NCBI RefSeq assembly: GCF_900105755.1
Contig: NZ_FNTQ01000001.1
Location: forward strand, 62,001-126,000
DNA from: Streptomyces sp. Ag109_O5-10
GTDB lineage: Bacteria; Actinomycetota; Actinomycetes; Streptomycetales; Streptomycetaceae
Reading direction: 5' to 3'
Length of the DNA stretch: 64,000 nucleotides
Shown piece after piece: positions 1-8,010 of the stretch; within the stretch, counting starts at the first letter, position 1, and every line of letters begins with the position of its first letter. The notes beneath the pieces are model-generated. The model worked only from the letters and a program-made list of their open reading frames with translations, did not search any database and was not told where the DNA came from. The position numbers and the translations under genes are program-made.

Positions 1-35
1 TCTTTCGGATGCCGTCCACTGTCCCTCGCATAAAA

Positions 36-51
36 TGGACCGGCAAGTCCA
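36..51. promoter_or_regulatory. Inverted repeat upstream of a TetR-type gene
   Basis: The perfect dyad TGGAC-N6-GTCCA lies 25 bases before the GTG start of the downstream TetR-type regulator. Size and position fit an autoregulatory operator. Binding by that protein is inferred. Confidence 0.4.
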
Positions 52-75
52 ATTCTGGAGCCTCGGGAGGCATCC

Positions 76-702
76 GTGACCACCGGCACAGACGGAGCGG
101 ATCGGTTGACCCGCAAGGGCAGGGAGACCCGGCGGCGCATCGTCGAGGGCGCGGCCGAGGAGATCCGAGAGCGGGGTGCCGCCGGTGCGACCCTCGACGA
201 CATCCGTGCCCGCACCGCGACCAGCAAGAGCCAGATCTTTCACTACTTCCCCGGCGGGAAGGAGGAGTTGCTGCTCGCGGTGGCCGCCCGCGAGGCCGAC
301 CGGGTCCTGGAGGACCAGGAGCCCCACCTCTCCGACTTGCGCACGTGGTCGGCCTGGCGGGGCTGGCGCGACGCGGTGCTGCGGCGCTATGAGCAGCAGG
401 GCGTCAACTGCCCGCTGGGGGTGCTGATCACCGAGCTGGGCCGCACCACTCCGGCCGCGCAACAGCTGACGGGCCAGTTGATCAGCACGTGGCAGGCGGC
501 CCTGCGCGAGGGCGTCCTGGCCATGCAGGAGGCCGGCGAGATCGACCGCCGGGTGGACGCCGACCGGACGGCGGCCGCACTCGTCGCCGCGGTGCAGGGC
601 GGGGTGACCATCCTGATGGCTACCGGCGGCATCGCCCACCTCGAAGCGGCTCTCGACACGACGCTGTCCCTGCTGCGGGCCGGCGCTCCGGATCGGCAGT
701 GA
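76..702 (+). CDS. TetR/AcrR family transcriptional regulator
   Basis: This 208-residue protein is a likely ligand-responsive repressor. The N-terminal helix-turn-helix spans about residues 15-60, with the recognition helix ending in TSKSQIFHYF as is usual for TetR proteins. The all-helical C-terminal half contains a Cys-Pro (NCPLG) typical of the subgroup controlling small oxidoreductase genes. The GTG start at 76 is supported by GGGAGG at 65-70. The next gene downstream on the same strand encodes a SnoaL-like protein, a likely target. The effector cannot be read from sequence. Confidence 0.88.
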   Translation: MTTGTDGADRLTRKGRETRRRIVEGAAEEIRERGAAGATLDDIRARTATSKSQIFHYFPGGKEELLLAVAAREADRVLEDQEPHLSDLRTWSAWRGWRDAVLRRYEQQGVNCPLGVLITELGRTTPAAQQLTGQLISTWQAALREGVLAMQEAGEIDRRVDADRTAAALVAAVQGGVTILMATGGIAHLEAALDTTLSLLRAGAPDRQ

Positions 703-788
703 CCCGACACGCGAGGGGCCTCTCATCCCTATACGCACTTTTTTGTCAGTACTTCCGGCGACAAGTCATGCCGCCGTACGGTGCGGTC

Positions 789-1298
789 ATGACGACCAAC
801 GCAACGCGGCAGAACACCGGACACTCTCTTGAGCAGCGCCTTCAGTACCTGGAGGACCGCATCGAGATCCAGGACCTGATGGTGCGCTACGGCCTCGGTC
901 AGGACCTGCACGAAGACGGCGACAACGACGTCCTGGAGCAGTGGGACTCGGTGTTCGCACCCGAGGCCCGCGTCGACTACTCGGTGGCCGGCGGCCCGCA
1001 GCTGAAGGACATCCCCTTCAAGGACCTCGTCGAGGTGATGCGCGCGCCCGACGGATCGATGAGCGGGCTGCTCAAGTGGCAGCATTTCCAGGGGTTTTCC
1101 ACTGTCGACATCGATGGCGACCGCGCGGTCGCCCGTACCCAGCACCTGCACACCCACAAGGGCGACACCGACGGGCAGGGCTGGAACCTCATCCAGACGG
1201 GCTTCTTCGTCGACCGGCTGGAGCGGCGTGCGGAGGGGTGGCGCATCGTCCACCGCACCTTGGAGATCATCTGGATGGACACCTTCGCCACGGTGTGA
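789..1298 (+). CDS. SnoaL-like / NTF2-fold protein
   Basis: This 169-residue protein has the SnoaL_4/NTF2-like layout: an N-terminal helix (EIQDLMVRYG), an FAPEARVDYS strand region, and a C-terminal GWRIVHRTLEIIW strand pair. Such proteins form a hydrophobic pocket and act as ketosteroid-isomerase-like enzymes, dehydratases or binding proteins. Translation probably starts at ATG 789; ATG 768 is an alternative, and neither has a strong ribosome binding site. A TetR gene lies upstream, and an HxlR-type gene converges from the other strand 9 nt after the stop. The substrate is unknown. Confidence 0.75.
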   Translation: MTTNATRQNTGHSLEQRLQYLEDRIEIQDLMVRYGLGQDLHEDGDNDVLEQWDSVFAPEARVDYSVAGGPQLKDIPFKDLVEVMRAPDGSMSGLLKWQHFQGFSTVDIDGDRAVARTQHLHTHKGDTDGQGWNLIQTGFFVDRLERRAEGWRIVHRTLEIIWMDTFATV

Positions 1299-1307
1299 CG
1301 GGGCGCG

Positions 1308-1679
1308 TCAGGCCGCCTCTCCAGCCCCGGAGGCGGCGCTGCACGACCGTTCCGCCCAGTCGTGCAGGGCGTAGAGCGCCGTCGCCAACTCCGCGCCGGC
1401 CGGGGTCAGTTCGTACTCCACATGGGGCGGCACCTCGTCGTAGACGATGCGGCGCACTACGCCGTCGCTCTCCAGCGCGCGCAGCTGCTGGACGAGCATC
1501 TTCTGCGTCACCTCCGGGATGGCCCGCTCGAGTTCGGAGAAGCGGCGCGGCCGGCGGATCAGCAGGTGATGGATGATCAGCAGTTTCCATCGGCCGCGCA
1601 GGATCTCCAGGGTGTGCTCGACACGGCTGATGGAGCACGCCGAGGCCGGCGGGTCGGCGGGGTGGGAGTCAGGGTTCAT
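1308..1679 (-). CDS. HxlR-family winged-helix regulator
   Basis: This 123-residue protein matches HxlR/DUF24 architecture. A Cys near residue 15 (ACSISRVEHTLEILRGRWK) precedes the winged helix, with RFSELERAIPEVTQKML as recognition region and a YELTPAG wing. In many HxlR proteins the N-terminal Cys senses electrophiles or disulfide stress; sensing here is inferred. The ATG at 1679 overlaps the 3' end of the upstream TetR gene by 11 nt, so the two regulators are co-transcribed and probably translationally coupled. Confidence 0.87.
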   Translation of the reverse strand: MNPDSHPADPPASACSISRVEHTLEILRGRWKLLIIHHLLIRRPRRFSELERAIPEVTQKMLVQQLRALESDGVVRRIVYDEVPPHVEYELTPAGAELATALYALHDWAERSCSAASGAGEAA

Positions 1680-2298
1680 GGTGCTGGGAACCGTTCTCGG
1701 TAGAGGCTTCCTGTGAGGAGTGGACAGTCGTCAGGGCGGACACCAGCTGCCGGTTGGCCTCCTGGGGTGTCATGCCCCAGTCCCACTCGGTCTTGTGCAG
1801 GCGCAGGGAGACGACGCCGTGCCAGGCTGACCACAGCAGGAGCGCCGCGGCGAAGGGGGCCTGTGGGGCGACGCGGCGGGAGAGTTCCACGATGCGCTGC
1901 TGCAGGCGGGGCCCGTGTTCGGCGCGGGTGGCCGGGAGTTCGTCGTCACTCTCGAAGAGCAGCTGGTAGGCGCCGGAGTGTTCCAGCGCCCAGGCGATGT
2001 ACGCGTCGCCCGCGACGATGAGCCGGTCGGCGCCGTCGGGCGCACCGTCCAGTGCCGCTTCGACCGCACTGATCAAGGACGTGTACTCGGCGTCGAGCAC
2101 GGCGGAGCGCAGGTCGGCCTCCGAGGGGAAGTGCCAGTAGACCGCGGACGGGGCGACGTGGCAGGCCCGCGCGATCGAGCGCAGGGACGGCACGGCGACG
2201 GGTTGCGGCTGCGCCAGCATCTCCACCGCGGCGGCGACGAGCTCGCCGCGCAGGTCGCGGCGGTCGGTGGCGGTGGCTGCTTCTCGGGATCTGCTCAC
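1669..2298 (-). CDS. TetR/AcrR family transcriptional regulator
   Basis: The frame encodes a TetR protein with helix-turn-helix SIARACHVAPSAVYWHF and a helical ligand domain rich in Trp (LLLWSAWHGVVSL). The frame is open to an ATG at 2364, but that would place a perfect double operator inside the gene and collide with the divergent start. A GTG at 2298 (or 2301) is therefore preferred, giving about 209 residues. It is transcribed divergently from the EthD gene and overlaps the HxlR gene downstream. The shared operator at 2307-2347 is its probable binding site. Confidence 0.83.
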   Translation of the reverse strand: MSRSREAATATDRRDLRGELVAAAVEMLAQPQPVAVPSLRSIARACHVAPSAVYWHFPSEADLRSAVLDAEYTSLISAVEAALDGAPDGADRLIVAGDAYIAWALEHSGAYQLLFESDDELPATRAEHGPRLQQRIVELSRRVAPQAPFAAALLLWSAWHGVVSLRLHKTEWDWGMTPQEANRQLVSALTTVHSSQEASTENGSQHHEP

Positions 2299-2306
2299 CA
2301 CTCCAT

Positions 2307-2347
2307 TGAACACCTGTTCATTGTAGGCTTCAATGAACAGGTGTTCA
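2307..2347. promoter_or_regulatory. Double palindromic operator in a divergent promoter
   Basis: Two 14-bp dyads, TGAACACCTGTTCA (2307-2320) and TGAACAGGTGTTCA (2334-2347), are centred 27 bp apart. They are also mirror images, giving a perfect 16-bp-arm inverted repeat (2308-2323 and 2331-2346) with a 7-nt spacer. The element sits between the TetR gene and the EthD gene. Cooperative binding of two TetR dimers is the simplest reading. Confidence 0.8.
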
Positions 2348-2363
2348 GGAAGATGGTACGGCA

Positions 2364-2696
2364 ATGCTCACGCTGATGACAGTGATCCGGAAACGGCCCG
2401 GGGTCTCCACAGAGGACTTCCGCCGCTTCATGGAGCACGAATACGGACCGACCTACGCAGCACTGCCCCAGGTGCGGGAGTACGTGCAGTACTACCTCAC
2501 CGACACGGTGAGCGACGGCGTGGAGGAGCCCATCGACGCCATCGTGCGGATCAGCTTCGACTCGCAGTCGGCGATGCGCGAGGCGCTCACGACACCGGAG
2601 TACCAGCGGGCACACGAGCTGCGCGGGGCCTATATGCGGGAAGCGTCCACCGGTATCCATTCGGCGGTCCTGGACCGGCAGGTGCAGCTGGTCTAG
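2364..2696 (+). CDS. EthD domain protein
   Basis: This 110-residue ferredoxin-like-fold protein resembles the EthD family. It has an initial strand MLTLMTVIRKRPGVSTEDFRR with FMEHEYGP, then VREYVQYYLTD and a final strand. Family members are small dimeric accessory proteins or cyclase-like enzymes near oxygenases, named from ethyl tert-butyl ether degradation loci. ATG 2364 follows AGGAAG at 2347-2352. The gene is under the double operator and divergent from a TetR gene, so induction by that regulator's ligand is likely. The actual reaction is unknown. Confidence 0.78.
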   Translation: MLTLMTVIRKRPGVSTEDFRRFMEHEYGPTYAALPQVREYVQYYLTDTVSDGVEEPIDAIVRISFDSQSAMREALTTPEYQRAHELRGAYMREASTGIHSAVLDRQVQLV

Positions 2697-2712
2697 CCGA
2701 GACGCGTCCCGG

Positions 2713-3642
2713 TCACGCGGCGCGGGTGATCAGGTCCTGCGACAGGTCCCACAGGCGCCGCGCGCCCGCCGGGTCGACGGCGTAGCGGGCCACGCCGTGC
2801 AGCGTGCCGGAGCGCCGGTCGACGATCTCGGTCTCGTTGCAGTCGACGAAGTAGCGGCCGCCGACGCCTTCGAGCAGCGGCGAGGTGGCCAGGAGCACTG
2901 ACGTGGCGGCGCCCTGGTCGACGGTCTTGATCAGCTCGGCGGGGACGCGGCCGCTGCCCCGGCCGCCGGTGTGCCGCTGCAGATTCGTGTAGATGGCGCC
3001 CGGCATCAGGGCGTTGGCGGTGATGTTGTCGCCGGCCCAGCGGCGGGTCACCTCCACCGCGAACAGGACGTTGGCCGTCTTGGACTGTCCGTAGGCGAGC
3101 CACGGGTCATAGGGGCGGAAGGCGAAGTTGACGTCGTCCCACACGATCGGTGACTGCTGGTGGCCGGTGGAACTCACCACGACGATGCGGGCGTTGCCGT
3201 CGGCGGCCAGCGCGCTGTGCAGGCCGGTGACGAGGGCAAAGTGGCCGAGGTGGTTGGTGGCGAACTGCCACTCCCAGCCCTGTTCCGTGTACTGCTCGGG
3301 GCAGGCCATGACGCCCGCGTTGTTCACCAGGACGTGCAGCGGGCCCTGCCAGGCGTTGGTGAAGGCCGTGATGGACGCGGGGTCGGTCAGGTCGAGGTGC
3401 GCGGCCCGTACGTCCTGGTTGCCGGTCGATTCGGTGATGTCCTTGGCGACGCGTTCGCCCGCCGCCACGTCCCGCACGGCGAGGGTGACGGCCGCGCCGG
3501 TGGCCGCCAGAGCGCGGGCCGTCTCCGCCCCGATGCCGGAGGAGGCGCCGGTGACGACCGCGTGGCGGCCGGAGAGATCGATTCCTGACACGACCTCACC
3601 TGCGGTGCTGGCGAAGCCGAACGGGGTGGCGAGGGTGCTCAT
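2713..3642 (-). CDS. Short-chain dehydrogenase/reductase (SDR)
   Basis: This 309-residue classical SDR has the NAD(P)-binding TGASSGIG near residue 32, NNAG near 108, the catalytic serine in VVVSSTGH, and YGQSK as catalytic YxxxK. The length and the AFRPYDPWLAYGQSK context resemble the retinol-dehydrogenase/WW-oxidoreductase-like group acting on hydrophobic alcohols or carbonyls. The ATG is preceded by AAGGAG. It converges with the EthD gene and lies downstream of a second SDR on the same strand (83-nt gap), so the two may form an operon. Confidence 0.87.
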   Translation of the reverse strand: MSTLATPFGFASTAGEVVSGIDLSGRHAVVTGASSGIGAETARALAATGAAVTLAVRDVAAGERVAKDITESTGNQDVRAAHLDLTDPASITAFTNAWQGPLHVLVNNAGVMACPEQYTEQGWEWQFATNHLGHFALVTGLHSALAADGNARIVVVSSTGHQQSPIVWDDVNFAFRPYDPWLAYGQSKTANVLFAVEVTRRWAGDNITANALMPGAIYTNLQRHTGGRGSGRVPAELIKTVDQGAATSVLLATSPLLEGVGGRYFVDCNETEIVDRRSGTLHGVARYAVDPAGARRLWDLSQDLITRAA

Positions 3643-3724
3643 GAGGGGCTCCTTGCAAAGAGGCTGGATGGTGAAGTGGCCACGGGTGTTGCGGCCGGGC
3701 GGCGGCCGGTGAGGTCCGGTGCGG

Positions 3725-4612
3725 TCAGGGGACGAGGATCGCGTCCTGCTCGACCGGGGGCGTGCCGTCGTGCCAGGGCAGGACCTTGCCGAAGCGCACT
3801 AGTTCGCCGTAGAGCGTGGGGTCGACGCGCTCGGCGAAGACCAAATCGAGGACAGCCTCAGCGGCCCGGGCGGGCGACTGTGCCTGGCTGTAGTCGCTGA
3901 ACCACGGGCGCGAGGTCGCTGTGTCGACCATGCCGGGGCAGACGGCGGCGACGAGCGTGCCATCGGCCAGGTCCCGGGCGCGGCGTTCGGCGGCGACGGC
4001 ACGAACGGCGGCGACCTGGGCCACCTTCGAGGGCACGTTCAGCCACAGCGGCCAGCCGGCCTCCTGCGCGGTCTTATGGTGGATGGCGCTACGCCACGAC
4101 TCCACGGCGTACTCGACCTGGTCCAGGCTCGCGCCGTCGAACAAGTGGTGCAGCCGACCGTCGAGGTGACCGAGCGTCCCCAGGCTGCTGGCCACGACGA
4201 GCAGGCGCCCACCGGGACGCAGCACCGGGCCGAAGGAGCGCAGCATCGCGTGGGTGGCGGTGTTGGAGACGTCGATGAACTCATCGGCCCGCTCCGACTG
4301 CGACTCCTCGGGGAGCAGTCGGGCGACCGCGTTGGAGATGACGACGTCCACCCCTCCGTGGTGGACCCGCAAGTCCTCGGCGATACGGGCGATGGCGTCG
4401 GAGTCCGTGACGTCCAGGACCCGGCCCTCGATCCGGGCACGGGTGGCGGACAGCTGGGCGACTTCCCGGGCGGCGTCCGCCACGCGCTGTTGACTGCGAC
4501 CGGTGAGCAGGACCAGGTCCTGCGGATCCATGCGGGCCGCCAGCCCCTCGGCGAAGGCCCGGCCGAGTCCCTGGTTGGCGCCCGTGACGAGGGCGATGCG
4601 TGAAGTGGTCAT
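3725..4612 (-). CDS. Atypical SDR-family protein lacking the catalytic tyrosine
   Basis: This 295-residue Rossmann protein starts with VALVTGANQGLG-type glycine motif (ALVTGANQGLGRAF), like carbonyl reductases. The serine region VVASSLG is present. The expected YxxxK appears as NVPSK, with Asn where the catalytic Tyr should be, and the NNAG element is changed to SNAV. Either catalysis differs from classical SDRs or the protein has a non-enzymatic role. It is divergent from a LysR gene and upstream of another SDR. The change may be shared by a subfamily rather than being damage. Confidence 0.8.
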   Translation of the reverse strand: MTTSRIALVTGANQGLGRAFAEGLAARMDPQDLVLLTGRSQQRVADAAREVAQLSATRARIEGRVLDVTDSDAIARIAEDLRVHHGGVDVVISNAVARLLPEESQSERADEFIDVSNTATHAMLRSFGPVLRPGGRLLVVASSLGTLGHLDGRLHHLFDGASLDQVEYAVESWRSAIHHKTAQEAGWPLWLNVPSKVAQVAAVRAVAAERRARDLADGTLVAAVCPGMVDTATSRPWFSDYSQAQSPARAAEAVLDLVFAERVDPTLYGELVRFGKVLPWHDGTPPVEQDAILVP

Positions 4613-4643
4613 GCGTCCACGCTAGGAACCTGCCATCCATGAG

Positions 4644-4660
4644 TCCAACGAAAGTTTGGA
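4644..4660. promoter_or_regulatory. LysR-type operator candidate
   Basis: TCCAA-N7-TTGGA is a perfect dyad with T and A at the borders. It lies in the 70-bp divergent region between the SDR start (4612) and the LysR start (4683), where LysR regulators usually bind. Confidence 0.55.
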
Positions 4661-4682
4661 ACAGCCAGCATGCGTAAACATC

Positions 4683-5615
4683 ATGGACTTCACGGATGTG
4701 TCACTGACTGCGTTGCGCGTCCTGCGGGCCGTGGCCGAACAGGGAACCTTCACTGCGGCCGCGGCGTCGCTCGGCTACACGCAGTCCGCGGTCTCCCGGC
4801 AGATCGCCGCGATCGAGCGCGCCGCAGGCACGGAACTGCTGGAGCGGCGGCGCGACGGGGCGCGGCTCACGCCCGCCGGCCGCGTCGTCGTGCGCCGCGC
4901 GACGGTCGTGCTCGACGAGATCGCCGCGACCGCCAGGGAACTGTCGGGCCTGCCGGAGCAGACCGGGACGGTGCGTCTGGGCTGGGTGCCCAGCGCCGGT
5001 GCCGTGCTGGTGCCCCGAGCCCTTGCCGCACTGCGTGAGAGCGATCCTGGACTTGAAGTCGTCGACCGCGAGGGCGGCACCCCGGCGCTGGTCCGCGCGC
5101 TGCGGGCGGGCAGCCTGGATCTGGCCCTGCTCGCCTCGGCGCCACCGTTCCGTGCGCCGGACACCGAGTCGCCCCCGCTGGCCCTGCAGACACTCACCGA
5201 ACGCCCTCTGTGTCTCGCGGTGCCCGCCGCACATCCTCTCGCCCGTGGCACATACGTGGACGTGGCCGATCTGCGGGGGCAGCACTGGATCGCCGGGTCC
5301 TCTTCCGGGGAGGACCGCCTGATGGGTGTGTGGCCCGGCCTGGACGAGCGCCCGCCGATCGCCCACACCGCCCGCGACTGGCTGGCCAAACTCCACCTCG
5401 TCGCCGCAGGGTGCGGACTGACCACCCTTCCCGCCTCGCTCTTCTCCGCGGTACCTCCCGGAGTGCGGGTCCTCCCCGTCCGGGGCGGCCCGCAAGAACA
5501 GCGGCGCCTGCTCCTGGCCCGGCTGCCCGCCCCACCGACCCAAGCCGTGACACGTGTGGCAGCCGTCCTCCGCGCGATGGCCCTCGACGTCCACGTGCCC
5601 CATCCCTCCGCATGA
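4683..5615 (+). CDS. LysR family transcriptional regulator
   Basis: This protein of about 310 residues has the LysR winged helix at its N-terminus (FTAAAASLGYTQSAVSRQI, ERRRDGARLTPAG) and a periplasmic-binding-like effector domain. ATG 4683 aligns with the usual start, MDFTDVSLTALRVL. A TTG at 4656 is less likely because it overlaps the operator dyad. The gene is divergent from the atypical SDR, the usual arrangement for a LysR regulator and its target. The effector is unknown. Confidence 0.92.
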   Translation: MDFTDVSLTALRVLRAVAEQGTFTAAAASLGYTQSAVSRQIAAIERAAGTELLERRRDGARLTPAGRVVVRRATVVLDEIAATARELSGLPEQTGTVRLGWVPSAGAVLVPRALAALRESDPGLEVVDREGGTPALVRALRAGSLDLALLASAPPFRAPDTESPPLALQTLTERPLCLAVPAAHPLARGTYVDVADLRGQHWIAGSSSGEDRLMGVWPGLDERPPIAHTARDWLAKLHLVAAGCGLTTLPASLFSAVPPGVRVLPVRGGPQEQRRLLLARLPAPPTQAVTRVAAVLRAMALDVHVPHPSA

Positions 5616-5648
5616 GTGCGGCGATGCGCCAGCCCGGACCAGCACTGC

Positions 5649-6062
5649 TCATGACGTCTCGATCAGCTCTAGCAGATTGCCCTCCGGATCGGCGATGTAC
5701 GCGTAGCGCATACCTTCACTGGCGCCGGGCGCAGGGCGTGACACCGCAGCGGCGCCGCAGTCCTGCGTCAGGCGGGCGAACGCGCCGTCGAGATCCAGGA
5801 CTTGAAGCGCCAGGTGGGTGAAGGTCTGCGCGGCGGTGGCGGCAAAAGCGTCGGTGTGCGAGACGGGCCGCGAGCCGGACCGCTCGACGAACTCCACCCG
5901 CAGCCCCGCCGCATCACTCAGAACGACGGTACGGACTCCCGCCTCAGGCATCTCCAGACGCTCTTCCACCTGCGTGAGCCCGAACGCGTCGGCGTACCAG
6001 GCTTCCTGCGCGGCAAGGTCCGCGACCGAGAGGCTGACGTGGTGAAAGCGAGCAGCGGACAT
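5649..6062 (-). CDS. VOC/glyoxalase-type protein
   Basis: This 137-residue protein has two beta-alpha-beta-beta-beta modules. FHHVSLSVADLAAQEAWY opens the first and THLALQVLDLDGAFARL the second, and the end reads ADPEGNLLELIE. His and Glu residues at the usual metal positions (FHH, VEFVE, THL, LLELIE) are visible. The family includes glyoxalases, dioxygenases and antibiotic-binding proteins. The likely start is ATG 6062 (MSAARF), just outside the operator shared with the divergent TetR gene. It converges with the LysR gene. Confidence 0.85.
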   Translation of the reverse strand: MSAARFHHVSLSVADLAAQEAWYADAFGLTQVEERLEMPEAGVRTVVLSDAAGLRVEFVERSGSRPVSHTDAFAATAAQTFTHLALQVLDLDGAFARLTQDCGAAAVSRPAPGASEGMRYAYIADPEGNLLELIETS

Positions 6063-6074
6063 GACGACTCCCAT

Positions 6075-6109
6075 GGTTAATGGCATTTACCTGGTAAGCG
6101 ATGTTAACC
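6075..6109. promoter_or_regulatory. Imperfect dyad operator between VOC and TetR genes
   Basis: An imperfect inverted repeat runs from GGTTAA (6075) to TTAACC (6109), with inner TTTACC/GGTAA halves meeting near 6092. It fills the divergent promoter between the VOC gene and the TetR gene. Confidence 0.55.
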
Positions 6110-6117
6110 TACCCGGC

Positions 6118-6729
6118 ATGGCCCCTCCCGCTTCTCGACGTCCCGTCGGCCACCATCACGGCGATCTGCGCAACTCCCTCCTGCGGGCATCATTGGAGCT
6201 GGTCGGCGAGCGAGGTCCGCACGGCTTCACCCTCGCCGAAGCGAGCCGCCGGGCCGGAGTGAGCGTCGCGGCGCCGTACAAGCACTTCGCCGACCGGGAC
6301 GCACTGCTGGCGGAACTCGCCACACAGGGCTACCGCGAGCAACGTCATCGCTTCGCCACGGCCGTGAGCGGCATCGAGGACCCTGCTGAACAGCTGGCGT
6401 CCTTCGCGGCGGCGTACGTCAGATTCGCCGCCGAGGAACCTGCTCTGTTCGATGTGACCTTCAATGCTGGCCTCGACAAGTCCAGGTTCGCCGAACTGGC
6501 CACGGCGGGCGACGAGGTGGCCCGCCTCCTGCTGCCGGTGGCCCGACAACTCGCCTCCACCCCGGACGCCGCATTCGACCTGCTGCTCAGGATCGCCGCT
6601 GCCGCGCACGGCCTAGGGGTTTTCCTGCGGCAGGGCCTGTTCGGTGCGGGAGACGCGGCCCTCTCGGACACCGAGGAGAAGGCCGCCCGTACGGCGCGGG
6701 CCATCACGCGACAAGACGCCAGCTCGTGA
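6118..6729 (+). CDS. TetR/AcrR family regulator (WHG-type C-terminus)
   Basis: This 203-residue TetR protein has the opening GHHHGDLRNSLL, which is characteristic of members with a WHG/TetR_C_33 ligand domain. The recognition helix is VSVAAPYKHFADRDALL. ATG 6118 is preferred over the more upstream ATG 6061 because the operator dyad occupies 6075-6109. It is divergent from the VOC gene, which it probably represses. About 250 bases after its stop hold no clear gene. Confidence 0.88.
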   Translation: MAPPASRRPVGHHHGDLRNSLLRASLELVGERGPHGFTLAEASRRAGVSVAAPYKHFADRDALLAELATQGYREQRHRFATAVSGIEDPAEQLASFAAAYVRFAAEEPALFDVTFNAGLDKSRFAELATAGDEVARLLLPVARQLASTPDAAFDLLLRIAAAAHGLGVFLRQGLFGAGDAALSDTEEKAARTARAITRQDASS

Positions 6730-6986
6730 TCACCTGAGTGGTGAACTCTGGCGCGCAGCCCCAGGCCCGAGAAGGGCCACGTTCGTGAGACTGATCCGCT
6801 GGGACACGGAGTAAGACACAGCCTGAAGCCGCAGGTCACAGCATCGCTACGAGACACGGCCGTTGAGATCCCACAGTTCTCTCAGCCTATGGTCTTCCCC
6901 GCTGCACGGCACGACCTCCGCCTCGTCCTGACCTGCACGGCCAGCTCCACGACGGTGGTCGTCGCGCCTCCCGGCCGGGCCCCGCT

Positions 6987-7268
6987 TCACGGCGCGACGG
7001 CGTCCTCCACGGGATGCCGGATGTCCAGGACCTGGTCCGCGCCGGTCAGCTCCAGCACCCGCCGGAACTGGTACGCGGGCCCGGCCATACGCAGCTGGTG
7101 GCCCCGGTGGTACTTCAGCAGCACGTTCAAGAGCGTGGAATCCGCAAAGGTCATCCCGGCCGCGTCCACGACGACCGGCTTGTGCGTGATGGCCGCGTCC
7201 TGCAGCGCTGCCGCCAGGAGGGGCGCGGAGTCGTAGCCGAAAGCGCCGTGGACGGCCACCACCCGCAC
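6987..7268 (-). CDS. STAS-domain anti-sigma factor antagonist
   Basis: The 93-residue frame is a STAS domain: an initial VVAVHGAFGYDSAP strand-helix, VVVDAAGMTFADSTLLNVLL containing the serine that is phosphorylated in SpoIIAA-type antagonists (FADSTLL), and a closing ADQVLDIRHPVEDA. Partner anti-sigma kinases act by phosphorylating that Ser, and none is encoded nearby. The frame stays open upstream of the GTG at 7268 without a good start codon, so the first strand may be incompletely annotated. A GTG at 7262 is better spaced from AGGAGG. Confidence 0.75.
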   Translation of the reverse strand: MRVVAVHGAFGYDSAPLLAAALQDAAITHKPVVVDAAGMTFADSTLLNVLLKYHRGHQLRMAGPAYQFRRVLELTGADQVLDIRHPVEDAVAP

Positions 7269-7516
7269 CCCCTCCTGCTCGTACTCGGTCAGGTGGGGCA
7301 GCGCCGCAGCAAGAGAGGTGGTCGGGTCCGGCCGGCTCTCGTCGTCGTTCAGGAACTCATCCCTGTGAGTATGCCGGGACGATCCAGAACCGAAACTGCG
7401 GTAAACAGGCGCCGCCCCGCACCTCCTCGAGGAACGCCGGGCATGCAGGCAACTGGCACCTGGCTTTGTTCAGGAGAATGGATTCTGGCTCAACTTCTGC
7501 GCCGAGTGACACTCCG

Positions 7517-7948
7517 TTATGGCCGGACATCGAAGAGAGCGATGGAAGGTGGCGCCGGGGCAAGCACTGCGCGAAGGCGTGTGAGCATCGTGCGCCATTG
7601 CTTCCGGTCCTCCGGGTCGACCCAATTTGAGGCTGGCCCAGCCTCGTCGCTGGCAATGCGGGCCAGGCCTTCGTCAGCGAGTGCCCGAAGGTCTGCAGGA
7701 AACGCGGGCATGGGTGTTTTCGGGCCGTAGGGCGTGTCGACTGGTTCGCCCCCGGGGCATTGCGCCGCGATCAGTGCGGCGGCGGCCACCGCCTCGTCCG
7801 CTTCCGCGAGGAAGCCCGTGGCGTCGATCGTCCGGATGAGGACGCCTCGGATCATGGCTTCGCGTGCCTCGGGCTCGGCGTCGTCGAGAGCGTTGGCGAA
7901 GTCCGCAGCTGTGTCGTTGTCGAAAGGGCCGGTAGCCCAGGTTCCCAT
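7517..7948 (-). CDS. DUF4259 domain protein
   Basis: This 143-residue protein begins MGTWATGPFDNDTAADFAN, the hallmark of DUF4259, and continues with an acidic helical region and GPKTP. The ATG at 7948 follows GAGGAG with good spacing, so upstream in-frame codons are untranslated. Family function is unknown; members are often scattered near toxin-immunity or stress genes. An ISL3-type transposase pseudogene begins 62 bases downstream. Confidence 0.85.
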   Translation of the reverse strand: MGTWATGPFDNDTAADFANALDDAEPEAREAMIRGVLIRTIDATGFLAEADEAVAAAALIAAQCPGGEPVDTPYGPKTPMPAFPADLRALADEGLARIASDEAGPASNWVDPEDRKQWRTMLTRLRAVLAPAPPSIALFDVRP

Positions 7949-8010
7949 GCTGATCTCCTCGCGTAGCTTCCAACACCCCGGGATCCTCCCATCAGGCACC
8001 GACAACACGA

